A stretch of DNA of 64,000 bases. It comes from Mactra quadrangularis (taxonomy: Eukaryota; Mollusca; Bivalvia; Venerida; Mactridae). The position numbers and the translations under genes were made by a program. This document shows positions 12,935-24,505 of the stretch, piece after piece. Where the stretch lies: positions 6,595,270 through 6,659,269 of the forward strand of contig CM046295.1 in assembly GCA_025267735.1 (NCBI GenBank), read 5' to 3'. The notes beneath the pieces are model-generated. The model worked only from the letters and a program-made list of their open reading frames with translations. It did not search any database and was not told the origin of the DNA. Within the stretch, counting starts at the first letter, position 1; each line of letters starts with the position of its first letter.

Positions 12935-15900
12935 CTGAAATAATAATCAATAATTACAGTTTAACTCATTGAACGACCCTCAAAGAAATAAAAAAAATAA
13001 ACACATCATTATTTTTATACGGCCCTCCCCCAGCACTGAAAACATAAATCAATAACCACATATTTAACTTATGATACAACCCTCAAAGCAATGAAAACTA
13101 AATATATCTTAATTTATTATAGGACCAACACAGAACTTAAAAAAACCAATAAAGACAAATTAATTTATTAACGACCCACTCAGTACAAAAATATATCTAG
13201 AATAATTATATATCAACTTATGGTACGACCCTCACAGCACTTAAAAATATAAAAACAGTCAAATAAACAGAGGGTAATTTATTTACCACCCTCTCAGAGC
13301 AATGAAAAATAATAGAATAATTACAAATAAATTTTCTAACAAGAAGGCCCTTCCCAAACACTCAAAGTAAGAACAAATTAACTATTTTACAGCCCTTTCT
13401 AGACCTACTGCTCAAAATAATCAGAAACTAATACATTATACAGCAATCCCAAGCATTCAAAATATCCACCAAAAAAAAACAAGTTCATTAATATGACCCT
13501 CACTAACATTTCAAACAAGAGCATAGAACAACCCTCCCTTAAAACACTCAAAAGTAATGACCCAATGACATACTGAAGTATACAGGGCCACCCAGTGGAA
13601 AATACAGGGCCACCCAGTGGAAAAACAGGGCCACCCTGTTGTTGTCACATGACTAAAGGAGATTAATATATTTTATGAGGATCATAGATAAACAACAGTT
13701 TCACAACTAAACCATGCAGCAGCCTTTTCAATTAACACAAATATTCGGCAAATTACAAAGAACCTCTGAGCAGACGATGTAACATCAAAATACATGTACA
13801 ACATACATGATGTCTTTTGCATATTGCATAAATATATACTTTGAGTTGGGAAGTCAATTTTCTATGCTTTACCCTACATAACAACATTTCATCTGACATA
13901 TAACAAGGGTGGATGGGGGGGGGGAGGCAATCTTTCAAACCATACCCACATTATTATTTGCAGCATAACGCAACATATTGATAATAAAAATTATATAACC
14001 ATTAGGTTTATGTTAAACACAAAGGCGAGCAAAGCAAACTCCAGAAAAATTGCTTCATGCTACTTACAAATGGTTAACAGTTTAAAAAATTCACTCAAGA
14101 AAGGGTATATTTTGGAAATTTCAGGGGATTTCAGACCGCCCTGACCAACCCACTAGATCCACCTATGCATCACAGTATGTCACAGAGGCCTAGCTAGATC
14201 TTACAGAGGCCCTAATTCAATGATCCCTTCCAGTTCATAAATTGTTCATGAATAGTTCATGATGATAAGATAGCATAAATTCATCAAAATTTCATAGGAA
14301 TGTTAGTTCGTGAACTGTCACTGCCCTCTGAAACAGTTCATAAACCAATGGTTCATGAATAATCATAAGTTCAAGAATTATTAAGAATCAGAAAGTTCTA
14401 GTTTAATTCATGAACAGGTTATTAAACATGAATTAAATTTTATGAACTTTGATTAAGAACTAATAAAGTATTGTTCATGAACTGCTCACAATTCATGATC
14501 AAACAGTTCATGATTTCATGTATCTCATCTTGTAGGGATAGAGGGGACCACAGATTGACTGTTGTCTTTAATAAACAGTAAACACAAAATAAAAAGTGCA
14601 AGAAAGCATTCTGATGCCACAAACAAATGATATTAAAATGAAAACAGCCAGAAATTATCAAGCAAATTAAATTGATCTGACTAAAGTTCAACCTGCTTTT
14701 ATTGAATTTTATTCAACTTTCAGTGGTGCATACATTAACCCCAGTGATTTAAATACTTGAATATTAATATTGAAAATTAATGTTCTGAACATTCCCTGCA
14801 CATAAACACAGATAACTATCTTATCAATAGTAAGTACAGAAGTACTGTAGTGTGTATTTAAATCAGTGGGGTTATTATATGTACCACTAACAGTTGAATA
14901 AAATTTCAACGTATTGAGTTGTAAAATGTTTATTTTAACATCCAATTAACATTAATTAATTAAAACTTAAAAGCAGGTTGAACTCTGCAGATTAACAACC
15001 AAGATGCATCAAAACTCACACAAACACAACAGCAAAAAACAAATTAAAACGGTGCACACCAACAAACAACTATTAGAAGTAATAGCCCTTTTTTTGGAAG
15101 ACTTGTTTTAAAGTTATTATTCCTTCATTTACTTTACAGAAAAGGGAGCAAGCATAAATATAAACAAAATGCAAAAATTTCAATCAAATAATTATCTTCG
15201 GCAATCATAAAACGTAACTTTTCAATCAATCAAAAGAGTAATTACATTTTTCTCCCAGACTCCCCCAGTAGAGTCTAGACACGGTTCCAGAACGTTAATT
15301 TCACTTTAACAATTCAATGCGTACTAAATGGAGCAGACCAACTGTACAGTCAGGCAGTTGTACATTGTACTATTACATAATGATGAAACTTTCGTCTTAA
15401 TTGATCGAAGGAAACCTAGGAACTGAATACTTCTTCTTTTGCTCTGTCCTACGAAAATTTGTCTTTTGCAACGATTTACGTCATCTTCAAAAACATTTCG
15501 GCCATAGCATTATTGTTACATTTAACTAGGAAATGATGCAACTTTCACAATAAAGGCACAGTATATGACAGAAAAATGCTGAAAAAGGCATTAGATACCC
15601 AAAAGTTTCCTCCCAACCATACCAAAAAGACCATGAAAAAACTATTTCTTTTTTTAATTTTGCATTGTTTAAAAACATTTATGGTAAGGGAAAATCAATA
15701 AAGGCCCGGAATACCCCCCCCCTCAAAACAAAAAGGCCCAAAAATGTCTAAATTAAATAAAACAATACCCCCCCCCTCAAAACAAAAAGGCCCAAAAATG
15801 TCTAAATTAAATAAAACAGACTTAAAGTTATAATTAATATACTAGCACACTAAAAGTAAAAATTATTTCTACACTTCTATAAATTCTGATATTGTACTAT

Positions 15901-18900
15901 TTCTGTTACCTGTTATTTGGATATGGGTACCTGTCTCCGAATCTGGGCCCAGGTGGATACGGCCCTCGGAAACTGAAAGTACAATAATTAAGGGCTTTAG
16001 GGGTCAACAAAAATCACTCATGCATAAACATAGATAAAACAAAAAACAAGAAATAAAGTGTGAAACAAAATAAAAGTTACAATAACAAAAATAAAATATT
16101 AATAATGCAAAATTCAACCTTCTTTCTTGCATTGGTTAAATACTCCTCATAAATTCATTTATGAAAGGGAATCTTATGAAGCAGAATAGCAAGGAGCTGT
16201 ATCCTGCCCTTTTTTCTCTCCTACCTATCCCTTTTGCTCCGTCTCAGCAAAGAAATAGGTAATTGAAATTCATCAGATTCAATCAGCCCCTTTTTCTGCC
16301 ACACTCTCATGAGAGCCCCATTCTTAATCCCTTGCGAATCCCCCATATCTAGCGCAGTAAGAGTTACAATGAAATCTGAACCTCCGCTTATTCAAACTGG
16401 CCCTTTTATTTGAATGCCTACCTGCCCTTTTTTGAGTTCTCTCCCAAGCAGCACCTCATCTTGGTTCAACCCAAGACATCTCTATCCCTGAGTGCACAGC
16501 CTACCACTGGACTACTACGTAAGTGCTTATTATGCAAGAAGGAAAGTCAATAAACACCATTAAAAAGTAAAAGTTAAACATAAACAAATTTCAGGGCTTT
16601 TTTCCTAATATAACAGGAGCCGTTTACAGGCGCCTTCCCCTTCAGAAATTTTTTTGAAATCATGCAATTTTCCCCAAATTTGGAGGTTACCTTTGATTTT
16701 TCATTCCCCTATCAATAAAAGTGCGATTAAATTTCCCCCATGTTCTAAACAAAGTAAGGCTCCAGGCCCTTTCCCCACATGCTGAAAAAAAAGCCCTGAT
16801 AAATGTGAAAGCAAGACTCAGATTGGTCAAATTGAAAACATTCATATATAAGGAGATAGAAGCAGTTGAATAGCCTTAACCAACTCAAACCTCTCCTTGA
16901 GTACTTGGCTCTGAAAATGGGACAGAGCTTGTGGTAGGGGTCAGGGATTTGGAAGAAGAGGGGGGCAGTCAGGAAACAAGAATCTAAACAAATTATTGTT
17001 CATTTACCTACAACATAAATAAAATGTTAGTAAAAACTAAAATATACAGTACAAAAACATGCATTAAATTGGTCATTCACTCATTGGGATGATTGCCTTA
17101 TATTTTCCTATTTACTAGCCCAACTTATTAAGTTATAGAGTCAAGGTCAAAATTATCAACCAGCTCTAACTTATATATTGAGTAATTCTAACAAGCCCAA
17201 ATCAATTTTACTCACAGTCAGGGTGTAAAGCAGACTAGCCTAAAAACTGAAAGAAGGGAAAAATTAATTTGAGCTAGTGAAAAACTACTTATTTATTACT
17301 TATTTCAAATATAATATTCATAATCATGGGCTCATGGCTAAATGATATTCTCCCCTAAAAACTCAGCAATATAATAAAGGAATTATATCCAAAATAATAA
17401 ACTCTTAACAAAATGTACAAAAATTTCTTAAAGATCAGATTTTTTTCCAAAATGCATTTTAAAAAAATCATCAATTATCAAATTCAATAAAATCCTAAGT
17501 CAACATTTTCAGACATCAACAAATTAAAAATCTATTTAAACAAGACAAGCATTTGTGAAACCTAAGATGTTTATCATTAAGTTTGTAAAATTTGTCGACA
17601 AAAATTTCATGACAAATTTATAATGAACATGAAAACGAGTTAATATTTCCAGCGTGCAGTCGACGACACGCTTTTGACACACGACAAGTCCTTCATCATC
17701 GACACAAGCCGATTGTTATCTCACAATTGTACACGATTCATGTTAAATTATACTATTCAAATATTCGCCGACCTTTGACCTTAGGCGACAGGTGTTTGAC
17801 TCGGTTTGTTGCACCTACTGAATGAAGACTGAGTTTTATCTCAATACATTTGAAATCAAGCCCAGCCAACCGTCTACAGGATTTAAATGAAATTTACAAA
17901 TTTTACATTAAACAATTGACAATGTATACATGTAAAATTTTTTTTAAAAAGTTAAATTTTACTATGTTGTCTGGCTGAGTTTAGGACATGTAAATTAACT
18001 AGGTTTAACTGAAAAATAGGTTAAATTTTGACAGAGTAAATTTATTTTATACTGGGTGCCATGTCAACAGTATTTTAGGTAAATTTACAACAGCCAGTGC
18101 ACCTAACTTAGCATTCCTGGACCATTGTCGATAATAAGCAATCTCCTACCCTTCCACAAAGCCGTTAACTTCTCCATATACCTTGTTAATGGAGGAAAAT
18201 TGACATTATGGTCAAATTTTCATGGAATATATTAGAATGATTTGATGCCAAAAGCATAAACTTTAAAATCGGTGGATGTTATTAGAAGGAGGGGGGCAGT
18301 TTTTTGTGGTATTTAGAATTAAGTTACATGTTTTCTACACTTTCCAAATTTACAAACGTGATTTTAAATGTCAGTACCAGTCCAATCATTAGTGAATTTC
18401 ATGATGTGCCAATAAAATGGAACACAAGGGGAAGAAATTCTGTTTAATTTTTTTTTTAATAAAACTTAAATATAATTCTAAGAAATTTTGATTTTTCAAT
18501 GAGTTATGGGCCCAAGGTTTCTTTTCATTTATATATGATTCTATTATGTACATAGACACAGTCATGGCCCAGTGTCACAAAAGTAGAGCGCAGGTTTTGG
18601 AATCTTTGGATTCTGGAATCTGGGTAGATTCCTTGCTTTCGTTTAAATATGTTAAATAAAAGTAGGTTGATCATTCATAAAAACTTTGTTATGATGTATT
18701 TTTAAAATGATAATTTTAATCTTAAAGTAAACCACAGATCTAACAAGTGTACTGAGTTACTTCATAATTTCCCTTTTCAATAAATTTTTAGATTTTATTT
18801 CAATCACAAGTTTTGTGGTCATAATATTAGTCATGATAAAGTACTAAAAGGGACACACATATAGAATACATTATTCTACATAGACTTAAGTACAAAATTG

Positions 18901-21900
18901 TATTTCCTATTGAAATCAATACGAAAAAAAAATATTCAAAATATAATTTTATTTATTGAGTTAATCATATCAAGTTTTTTATGAAAAAAATTCTGAGGAA
19001 ATATTTTTAGTCACAGATACACTCCCACTTCTACTATGTTACTTTAAAAATAAACTTCTTTCCTCAGAAATGTGTTTTTTATTAAGTCATTTTTTGAGAA
19101 GTAATACTCTTACTTACAAATTTTGAGATTAATTTTCAAAATTGGCAGAAATTATTTTCACAAATTTTGAAATTGTCTTTCACAAGTTTCGACATTTTAT
19201 CATTATTTCCAACTTTTGACATTATTTCTGAAGTTTTAAATCTATCATGACATTTCCACAAAAATCATTTGAATCTTATTTCTTGTCAAGTGTAATTTTC
19301 ACCCCATAACAAAATTCTTGGGTCAGGCACCCCAAACCCCTAAGTTGAGAGATCCACTCCACGTCAACATTAACAACAATAATATTAGGTATTGCATCAT
19401 ATTGGTTAATAGATAAAGCTAGATCTAAAAAAAAAACAACAACAAACATCAGAACAATACTTATTATAAACAAATGTTAAACGTCTGTTCGTCACATATA
19501 TTAACAAGTCACCCCAGCCCCCCTCCTCCCCCTCCCCGACATAATAACTGATCTTCATTCTTTCACAGTACATGTTACAGATATGCTGAAACAGGTGCTA
19601 GATTCCTTCAGTTACCACACGACAGTTTGTTCCGTACTCAACATGTGTTGTGGAACACATGACGCCATGACGACCATAAGGTCAAGGTCACATGGAGATA
19701 GATAACGACACAAGAGCTGTTTCTCCACACATGGTGTGTTTAAAATTTCAGAACAGACCTTACAAGTATGAAAACGGAAAATCCATAAAGGACTGGGGAT
19801 AGGTTGAACGCAGGGCTTTTTTTCTGTGTTAGGGAAGGGGCTAGTGCTCTTTCTTTATGTAGAACATTTGGGGAAATTTTATTCCAATTTCATAGATAGG
19901 AGAACAAAAAGTTTCAGAAAAATTCAAGGTAAACTCAACATTTGGGGAAAAGTCCTCGAAAATTGCAAAATTTTAAAATTTAAAGAAATATCAGGAGGGA
20001 AAGTAACCAGTAAACAGTCCCTTTTATATACAGAAAAAAGGTCTGGAAGGGAACAGAATTTTCATCCACAGTGAGGTGGGGCAGGATGAAGTCTCAATCT
20101 GCGTAAACAGATATGTAGAGCCCTGTCATACAGATTTACAAGAAGGTGAGAGAAGAATTTTAGCTTTGGTTTTAATCAGATTGGATAAAGTCTATGCCCA
20201 AGGTTAAAAATGTTGCAAATAGGACAGGAAGGAAAGAAAAGAAGGAGGGCACAGCTTGTTACTTCACCCCTTTAAAATCTTGAACAAGATCTCCCCATAT
20301 AAAGAGTTGATATATACTTTTCAAGTAAGTTACAAAGAAGGAAAGTCAACTATGAATTTTACTTCCCTGAAAACCCTAATATGTATACTTGTCTGAACAA
20401 AATTGTACTTAAATAAAATTTGATGTTATTTATTTACTTTGGTCCCAGACTGTGGTAAGTACTTGAGGGAAAAGTTGTGGCTAGTACAACTTATTGCAGA
20501 AATCCTATTAAAGTTAGGTCGTTACAAGCAATAACACAACCATTAATGTTGAGTCATGGTCTTTTTTCCATATTTTGGGAAGGGGCCAGAGACATTTCTT
20601 TATATAGAACTTTGAGGGAAATTTGATCACAATTTCATTAATAGGGGAAACTCCCTGGAAAGGAAAATCCAAGGCAAACACAAAAAGAGGGCTTCTAGAG
20701 GGTCCCTGGCCCTTGTTGTAAAAGAAAAACATTGATTGAGCCTTACCCACCCCGACACCCACGCTAAATCCGCCACAGAAAAAAATCATTGATAAACACA
20801 TGTCAACGTTCAGATCTGTTACTCATACGTTCATGCAAACAAGTATACTAAATTTACTATAAGCAGAGATGACAATCTGTCCCTATACCATAGTTTTACT
20901 TTCATACAAATAAAAATATGGCAAAACTCTCATGGGACCATATGGAACAAACTAAAATACTTTCCATACATCTAAACACCATTTATAAAACAACATAGTC
21001 ACTATGTAGTCGGTATAACGGTGCACGGATATTTTTCGAAACATTTTTAAATAGTTTTCCTGAGAACAGCAATTAATTCTGGATTAAGTCATCGATTTTG
21101 GATTTTTTTTACTTCATTTGAATATCACTAATAAGAATTGTGATTACTAAGGATTTTGTGCTTTTTTTAACTTAAGAATTTTCATACATTCATTTTTCTT
21201 CTTACAAAAAATAATTTCAAAGTTAGAGTATAACTGTTTGGACTTAGTTATACGGATTTACTTGATCAAATCCATGTATTATACTTTGCTTTTAGTAAAG
21301 TTTACCAGTAGTAGGAACAAGGTAGGTTTAACATAAAATTTGTAACAATTTTGAAAACTTGTTACAATAAGAGCTGGTACCTAAGCTAATTGTGCTGATG
21401 CCTAAATGCACCACAGGTTTTTGAGCTCTTCACATATTCATGACACTGATTCCCAGCTTTTTATAATATTTGAGGAAGGGGCCGGGGACCATACTTAATA
21501 CAGTGCATTTGGAGAGATTTTATGGCAAATTCCACAGGCGGATGTAGGATTTCTAGTAAGGGGGGGGAGAGAAAATTTTATTTAGAAGGGGTGTAAAATA
21601 AACAAGCAGAATGGGGTTCCAGGGGGCTGTAAAGGCCCTGAATGGACCAAGGCAACGCCCTGACCAGGAGTCCAGGTAACCGGCAGCCTCTGAACTTCTG
21701 AAGTTCCTGAGTTTTGGTTAATTCTAAGGGATTCAGGCACATATCCAAATCCTCAACTACCCTTTCCTAGGGTATAAAGCACCTAGATGATTTCAGTGAT
21801 AGGGGAAAACTTGGGAAAAACTAAATGATTCAAAAGAAACTCCAGAAGGGGACATTTACTGGCCCTTTTTTATAAAAAGCCCAGTAAATGGACACAGGTC

Positions 21901-24505
21901 ACACTATCATGGGTGAAAGTTGAAAGTTTTGAAAATACTGAAAACCTACTTTCAAAATACTGAAATAGACATATTTCATATAAATTACATTCTCAAAATA
22001 CTGAAATCAGTATTAATACTGAAAACTTTCACCCATGCACTATAAATAACTCAGAGATGAGAAGGACAGTTCTAGGAAATATATATATATAAGCTAATCG
22101 AGACTAATAACTTGACTTATATCTGTCACGTAAAACACATAGAGAAAAAGGATAACATGTGTTTTTGACACCGTATGGTGAGCTGTCAACAATCTAAACC
22201 CTTAAAAATATAAATACGTTCAGGCAACAGGTTGTATGATAACTTTAACTATTATGTTATATTTAGAAAAGTTTGATGCATAACCATGGTTATGAGGTAG
22301 AAAAGTTCAATATTTTTATGTTAAACAGTCTACGAATTAAGTGGGTGTCCAGTTGCCCGGAACAACCACTTTCTAGTTTGGGCAATGAACCAATAATTTT
22401 TGTTGGGCAAACAATAATTTCTGTTGGGCAACTATTAATCTGCAAACAGTTTATTGCGCTAGCTACTAAACTGACCTGTTTTGTCATTCATATCTTAATT
22501 TTGTAGACTCTAAAATCTTGATTTTTTACGTTTCATGATTTAAGCAGTTCTTTAAGCAGGAACAGAACTCTTTAGCTAATTCTAAATAAAAGACTTGTTT
22601 TAACTTTTAGTCATGTTTACCTTAAAATATTGAGCTTTTGTTCAAGGTAATTTTAACATATCAAAGTACTAACAAATTTGTGGGTGTTCAGATTTAACAA
22701 AATTAAGGGGAAAATTATATCCGGTATTGAAAATTCTTAAAACACTCAAAAAGTGAAAAAAATAAAAATTAAAAACTTGAGATTGTCAAGTATTTTCTCC
22801 TATTTGACACTTAACATTAAGAGTGAATAGGATGCAGTTGTATAATATGAATTACGTAGTAAACTAAACATGTTTATAATAAATAAATTTGTAAATTAGA
22901 CGATTTAGCATCACAATACTTCGGAGTTCTAAGTAAATTTTGGTAGCACGCAAGTCTACTAATCGAGATGTCGTTGGTTCATACTTTTGTGGAGCTTGGT
23001 CATGAAATTATTTCTACGGCCATTCTCCCTCCGACCAATGATTCTTAATTATGTAAGGCAGTTGTCAGTCACTGACGAAAGTATGTGCTTAGTAGTTGGT
23101 TAACAACTAAATCCAGAGATTTAGCCTTTCCAGGAACAGTGAGTAGGTTGACTGACCACTGTTATATGACCTATACAATGTGTTGCCATGGCGTTAAACC
23201 CAACAAAAACAAACAAAATTTAGGCACTCAATTATTGGCATATCTATGAAACAACACAAAACTTGTCTAACTTCATTTTATTATAGAAGGGTGAAGACAA
23301 GTTTTGTGCTGACCCTTAGATATAACTTAGCAGGGCTTTTTGGGGAACAGACCTTTATTATTATTCACATTGTCTTTTGAACATTTGGATAAATTTTACT
23401 ATAATTTCATTGATAGATCATAGACTATATGAATCACTAGGCCGAAGCAATTTATTTGTTTATCTTGATTTAAGTTGTAAGCCATAATTATTGCCATCAT
23501 TTAATTATAGTCTAAAAATATTATTCCTGTCTATGGGCAGGCTGTTTCCTCCTATATATAACAGGGGCTGTTTACAGGCCCTTTCTCCTACTGAATTTTC
23601 TCAAATATCATGCAGTATTCCCCAAATTTGGAGTTTACATTGGATATTGTATAGTACAGCTGGTTGACAGTTTTGCTAAATAACATTGGGCTAGTGCTCA
23701 TTAAAATTTAATTTGATGTATATCATAGTTCTGTATGAACGATCTAAGATTTTTGGGGGGTTATAATTGGCCTTTCAACCAAACAGTAGCTAGTTTTAGC
23801 ATTATCCTTGATTTTCTTGATTAAAGAAATTCATCTTTTAGTTAGTTAAAGCTAGTTATGTATTATTAAAGTTAGGTTTTAAAAACACATGCAATAAATA
23901 TACATAAATAAACAATCACAGTTAAATTTTACAATATTAAACTGGTTTAATAAACTAAAAAATAAAGCATGCCAAAAATCAGTGAAAAACGATACAAAAA
24001 TATCATGCAACAAAAAACAATGATGTCAATATTTTGGACCGTAAGCCGTGAATAGCCCAAAACAACGTGTCACCGCCGTAGTTTTGTGAACGACATCGCT
24101 ATGTATTAAACCACATGAATACATAGTAGGTCTTTACTTTATCAGATTTTAAGGTGTAAACTGACGTCACGTGACTCAAAGAAAAAGACTGTCGGCCTAG
24201 ACATACAGGCGCCTAAACACCAAATTTCGGGTGACCCACATGCGCGACAACCCCGAATTTATGCATCTAAAACAGTGAGACGGCGTAAATAAACGGTGTC
24301 TTTCGAAAGCTCAGACCTGAAGCTACCAAATTACACCAATAACAGCCGCGATCATGCAAAAATAAGCCCAAAAACACTGGGAAACCCTAGCCCATTTTGG
24401 TAAAAAAACCGACATCCACCGCCATAATCGCACTGTTGCTTTACAGCATTCGTACACACATTTTGGGACACTTAAATTTACCTACCCTGGGAATCGAGTA
24501 TCCAT
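12847..24505 (-). CDS. TCF4/TCF12-like: E-protein bHLH transcription factor (TCF4/TCF12/daughterless type), N-terminal exons only
   Basis: Class I bHLH proteins dimerise with tissue-specific bHLH partners and bind E-boxes in the nucleus. The diagnostic piece is exon 12847-12934, which encodes DKELNDLLDFSA, essentially the AD1 activation motif (LDFS) of vertebrate TCF4/TCF12/TCF3. In those proteins AD1 lies near the N-terminus and an exon ends at the same place, just before MF(S/P). Two upstream exons join it in compatible phases (24486-24505 ends in phase 2; 15910-15972 starts with one completing base and ends in phase 2). The joined N-terminus is rich in Gly, Pro, Arg and Tyr before AD1. The bHLH exons are not in the window; no further exon was recognised between 1 and 12846, so the gene continues to the left. 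Family assignment is strong for the AD1 exon and weaker for the first exon. Confidence 0.8.
12920..13600. repeat. Decayed 50-60 bp tandem array derived from the AD1 exon edge
   Basis: About twelve diverged units follow a pattern ACG.CCCTC..AGCACTGAAAA..AATTA. The first unit is the real acceptor and first 20 bases of the AD1 exon, and the third unit (13019-13040) is an exact copy of TACGGCCCTCCCCCAGCACT and adjoining bases. Later units decay steadily. Confidence 0.7.
13905..14168. mobile_element. Decayed GGCGGATCCAG element
   Basis: It shares the internal ACCATTA..TTTATGTTAA, TGCTACTTA and AGATCCACCTATGCAT with the 54.9-kb copy and has a G-run at its left end. Confidence 0.6.
14230..14530. 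repeat. GTTCATGAAC-rich repetitive segment
   Basis: Palindromic GTTCATGAA(C/T) motifs occur about a dozen times at irregular spacing, alternating with AATTCATGAA. No element boundary was found. Confidence 0.6.
14684..14984. mobile_element. Two nested inverted-repeat elements
   Basis: The outer arms are AAGTTCAACCTGCTTTT and its complement. Inside (14705-14905) are arms AATTTTATTCAACTTTCAGT and its complement with TACATTAACCCC and TTTAAATCAGTGGGG. The inner family recurs whole at 6970-7140 and as half copies at 8377-8440, 32003-32080 and 54857-54920. Confidence 0.75.
15714..15822. repeat. Perfect 54-bp tandem duplication with C-runs
   Basis: The unit ATACCCCCCCCCTCAAAACA and the following 34 bases occur twice with no visible difference, so the duplication is recent. 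Confidence 0.85.
15910..15972 (-). CDS. TCF4/TCF12-like: E-protein gene exon encoding a GPY..RFGDR segment
   Basis: The acceptor TTTCAG and donor CAG|GTAACA bound a 63-base exon. It encodes FRGPYPPGPRFGDRYPYPNN plus two bases of the next codon. It resembles the start of the downstream AD1 exon (GPYQRFGDR), so the two exons look like duplicates. Its end phase (2) joins exactly to the AD1 exon start. The Pro/Gly/Tyr/Arg-rich stretch is likely disordered. No vertebrate E-protein counterpart of this segment is known to me. Confidence 0.65.
16430..16515 (-). repeat. tRNA-like SINE head remnant
   Basis: The minus strand shows TAGTCCAGTGGTAGGCTGTG and a degenerate B box GGGTTGAACC with the spacing of a tRNA promoter. 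No body or tail was recognised. Confidence 0.45.
16592..16798. mobile_element. hAT-like MITE, CAGGGCTTTTTT family
   Basis: The ends are CAGGGCTTTTTTCC and AAAAAAAAGCCCTG, with interior CATGCAATTTTCCCCAAATT. Related, more decayed pieces are at 4350-4545, 19811-20125, 20549-20725, 21449-21885, 23333-23400 and 23540-23660. Confidence 0.75.
16800..18050. other. Non-coding E-protein intron
   Basis: I see no element boundaries or exons. A block near 17640-17830 is somewhat richer in CG (CGACGACACG, ATCGACACAAGCCG), but nothing codes there. Confidence 0.45.
18050..18240 (-). repeat. SINE family C copy lacking the tRNA head
   Basis: Body motifs CCATGAAAATTTGACC and CCAGGAATGCTAAGTTAGGT are present on the minus strand. 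The head is missing or beyond recognition. Confidence 0.75.
18241..19800. other. Non-coding E-protein intron
   Basis: The region is AT-rich with several TTTTGAGAAATTTTTGACAT-like stretches around 19080-19260 that may be decayed repeats. No supportable feature was found. Confidence 0.4.
19811..20125. mobile_element. CAGGGCTTTTTT-family element, decayed
   Basis: It begins CAGGGCTTTTTTTCTGTG, contains GGGAAGGGGCTAG and ACATTTGGGGAAATTTTATT, and ends near GAGCCCTG. No target duplication was identified. Confidence 0.6.
20549..20725. mobile_element. CAGGGCTTTTTT-family remnant
   Basis: It shares TTTGGGAAGGGGCCAGAG, TTTGAGGGAAATTTGATCAC and CCCTGGCCCTTGTTG with the family. The outer ends are eroded. 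Confidence 0.55.
21449..21885. mobile_element. CAGGGCTTTTTT-family remnant interrupted by another repeat
   Basis: Both ends of the family are recognisable (GAGGAAGGGGCCGGGG; GGCCCTTTTTTATAAAAAGC). A GC-rich insert lies between them (21538-21680, starting GGCGGATGTAGGATTT), related to the element at 54930. Confidence 0.5.
21908..22037. mobile_element. 130-bp MITE with CATGGGTGAAAGTT ends
   Basis: Perfect 14-base terminal inverted repeats are flanked by CACTAT (21902-21907 and 22038-22043). The subterminal TGAAAATACTGAA is shared with the left end of the 3.2-kb element, so the two belong to one family. Confidence 0.85.
22940..23218 (+). repeat. SINE family A copy, 5'-truncated head
   Basis: It carries GGTAGCACGCAAGTCTACTA, the central GCAGTTGTCAGTCACTGAC and AAATCCAGAGATTTAGCC, and the tail GGCGTTAAACCCAACAAAAA. 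The B box is eroded. Confidence 0.85.
23333..23660. mobile_element. CAGGGCTTTTTT-family remnants
   Basis: A left end (CAGGGCTTTTTGGGGAAC) and a separate interior piece (ACAGGGGCTGTTTACAGGCC, CCCCAAATTTGGAGTTTACA) are split by about 140 bases of unrelated DNA. Confidence 0.5.
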
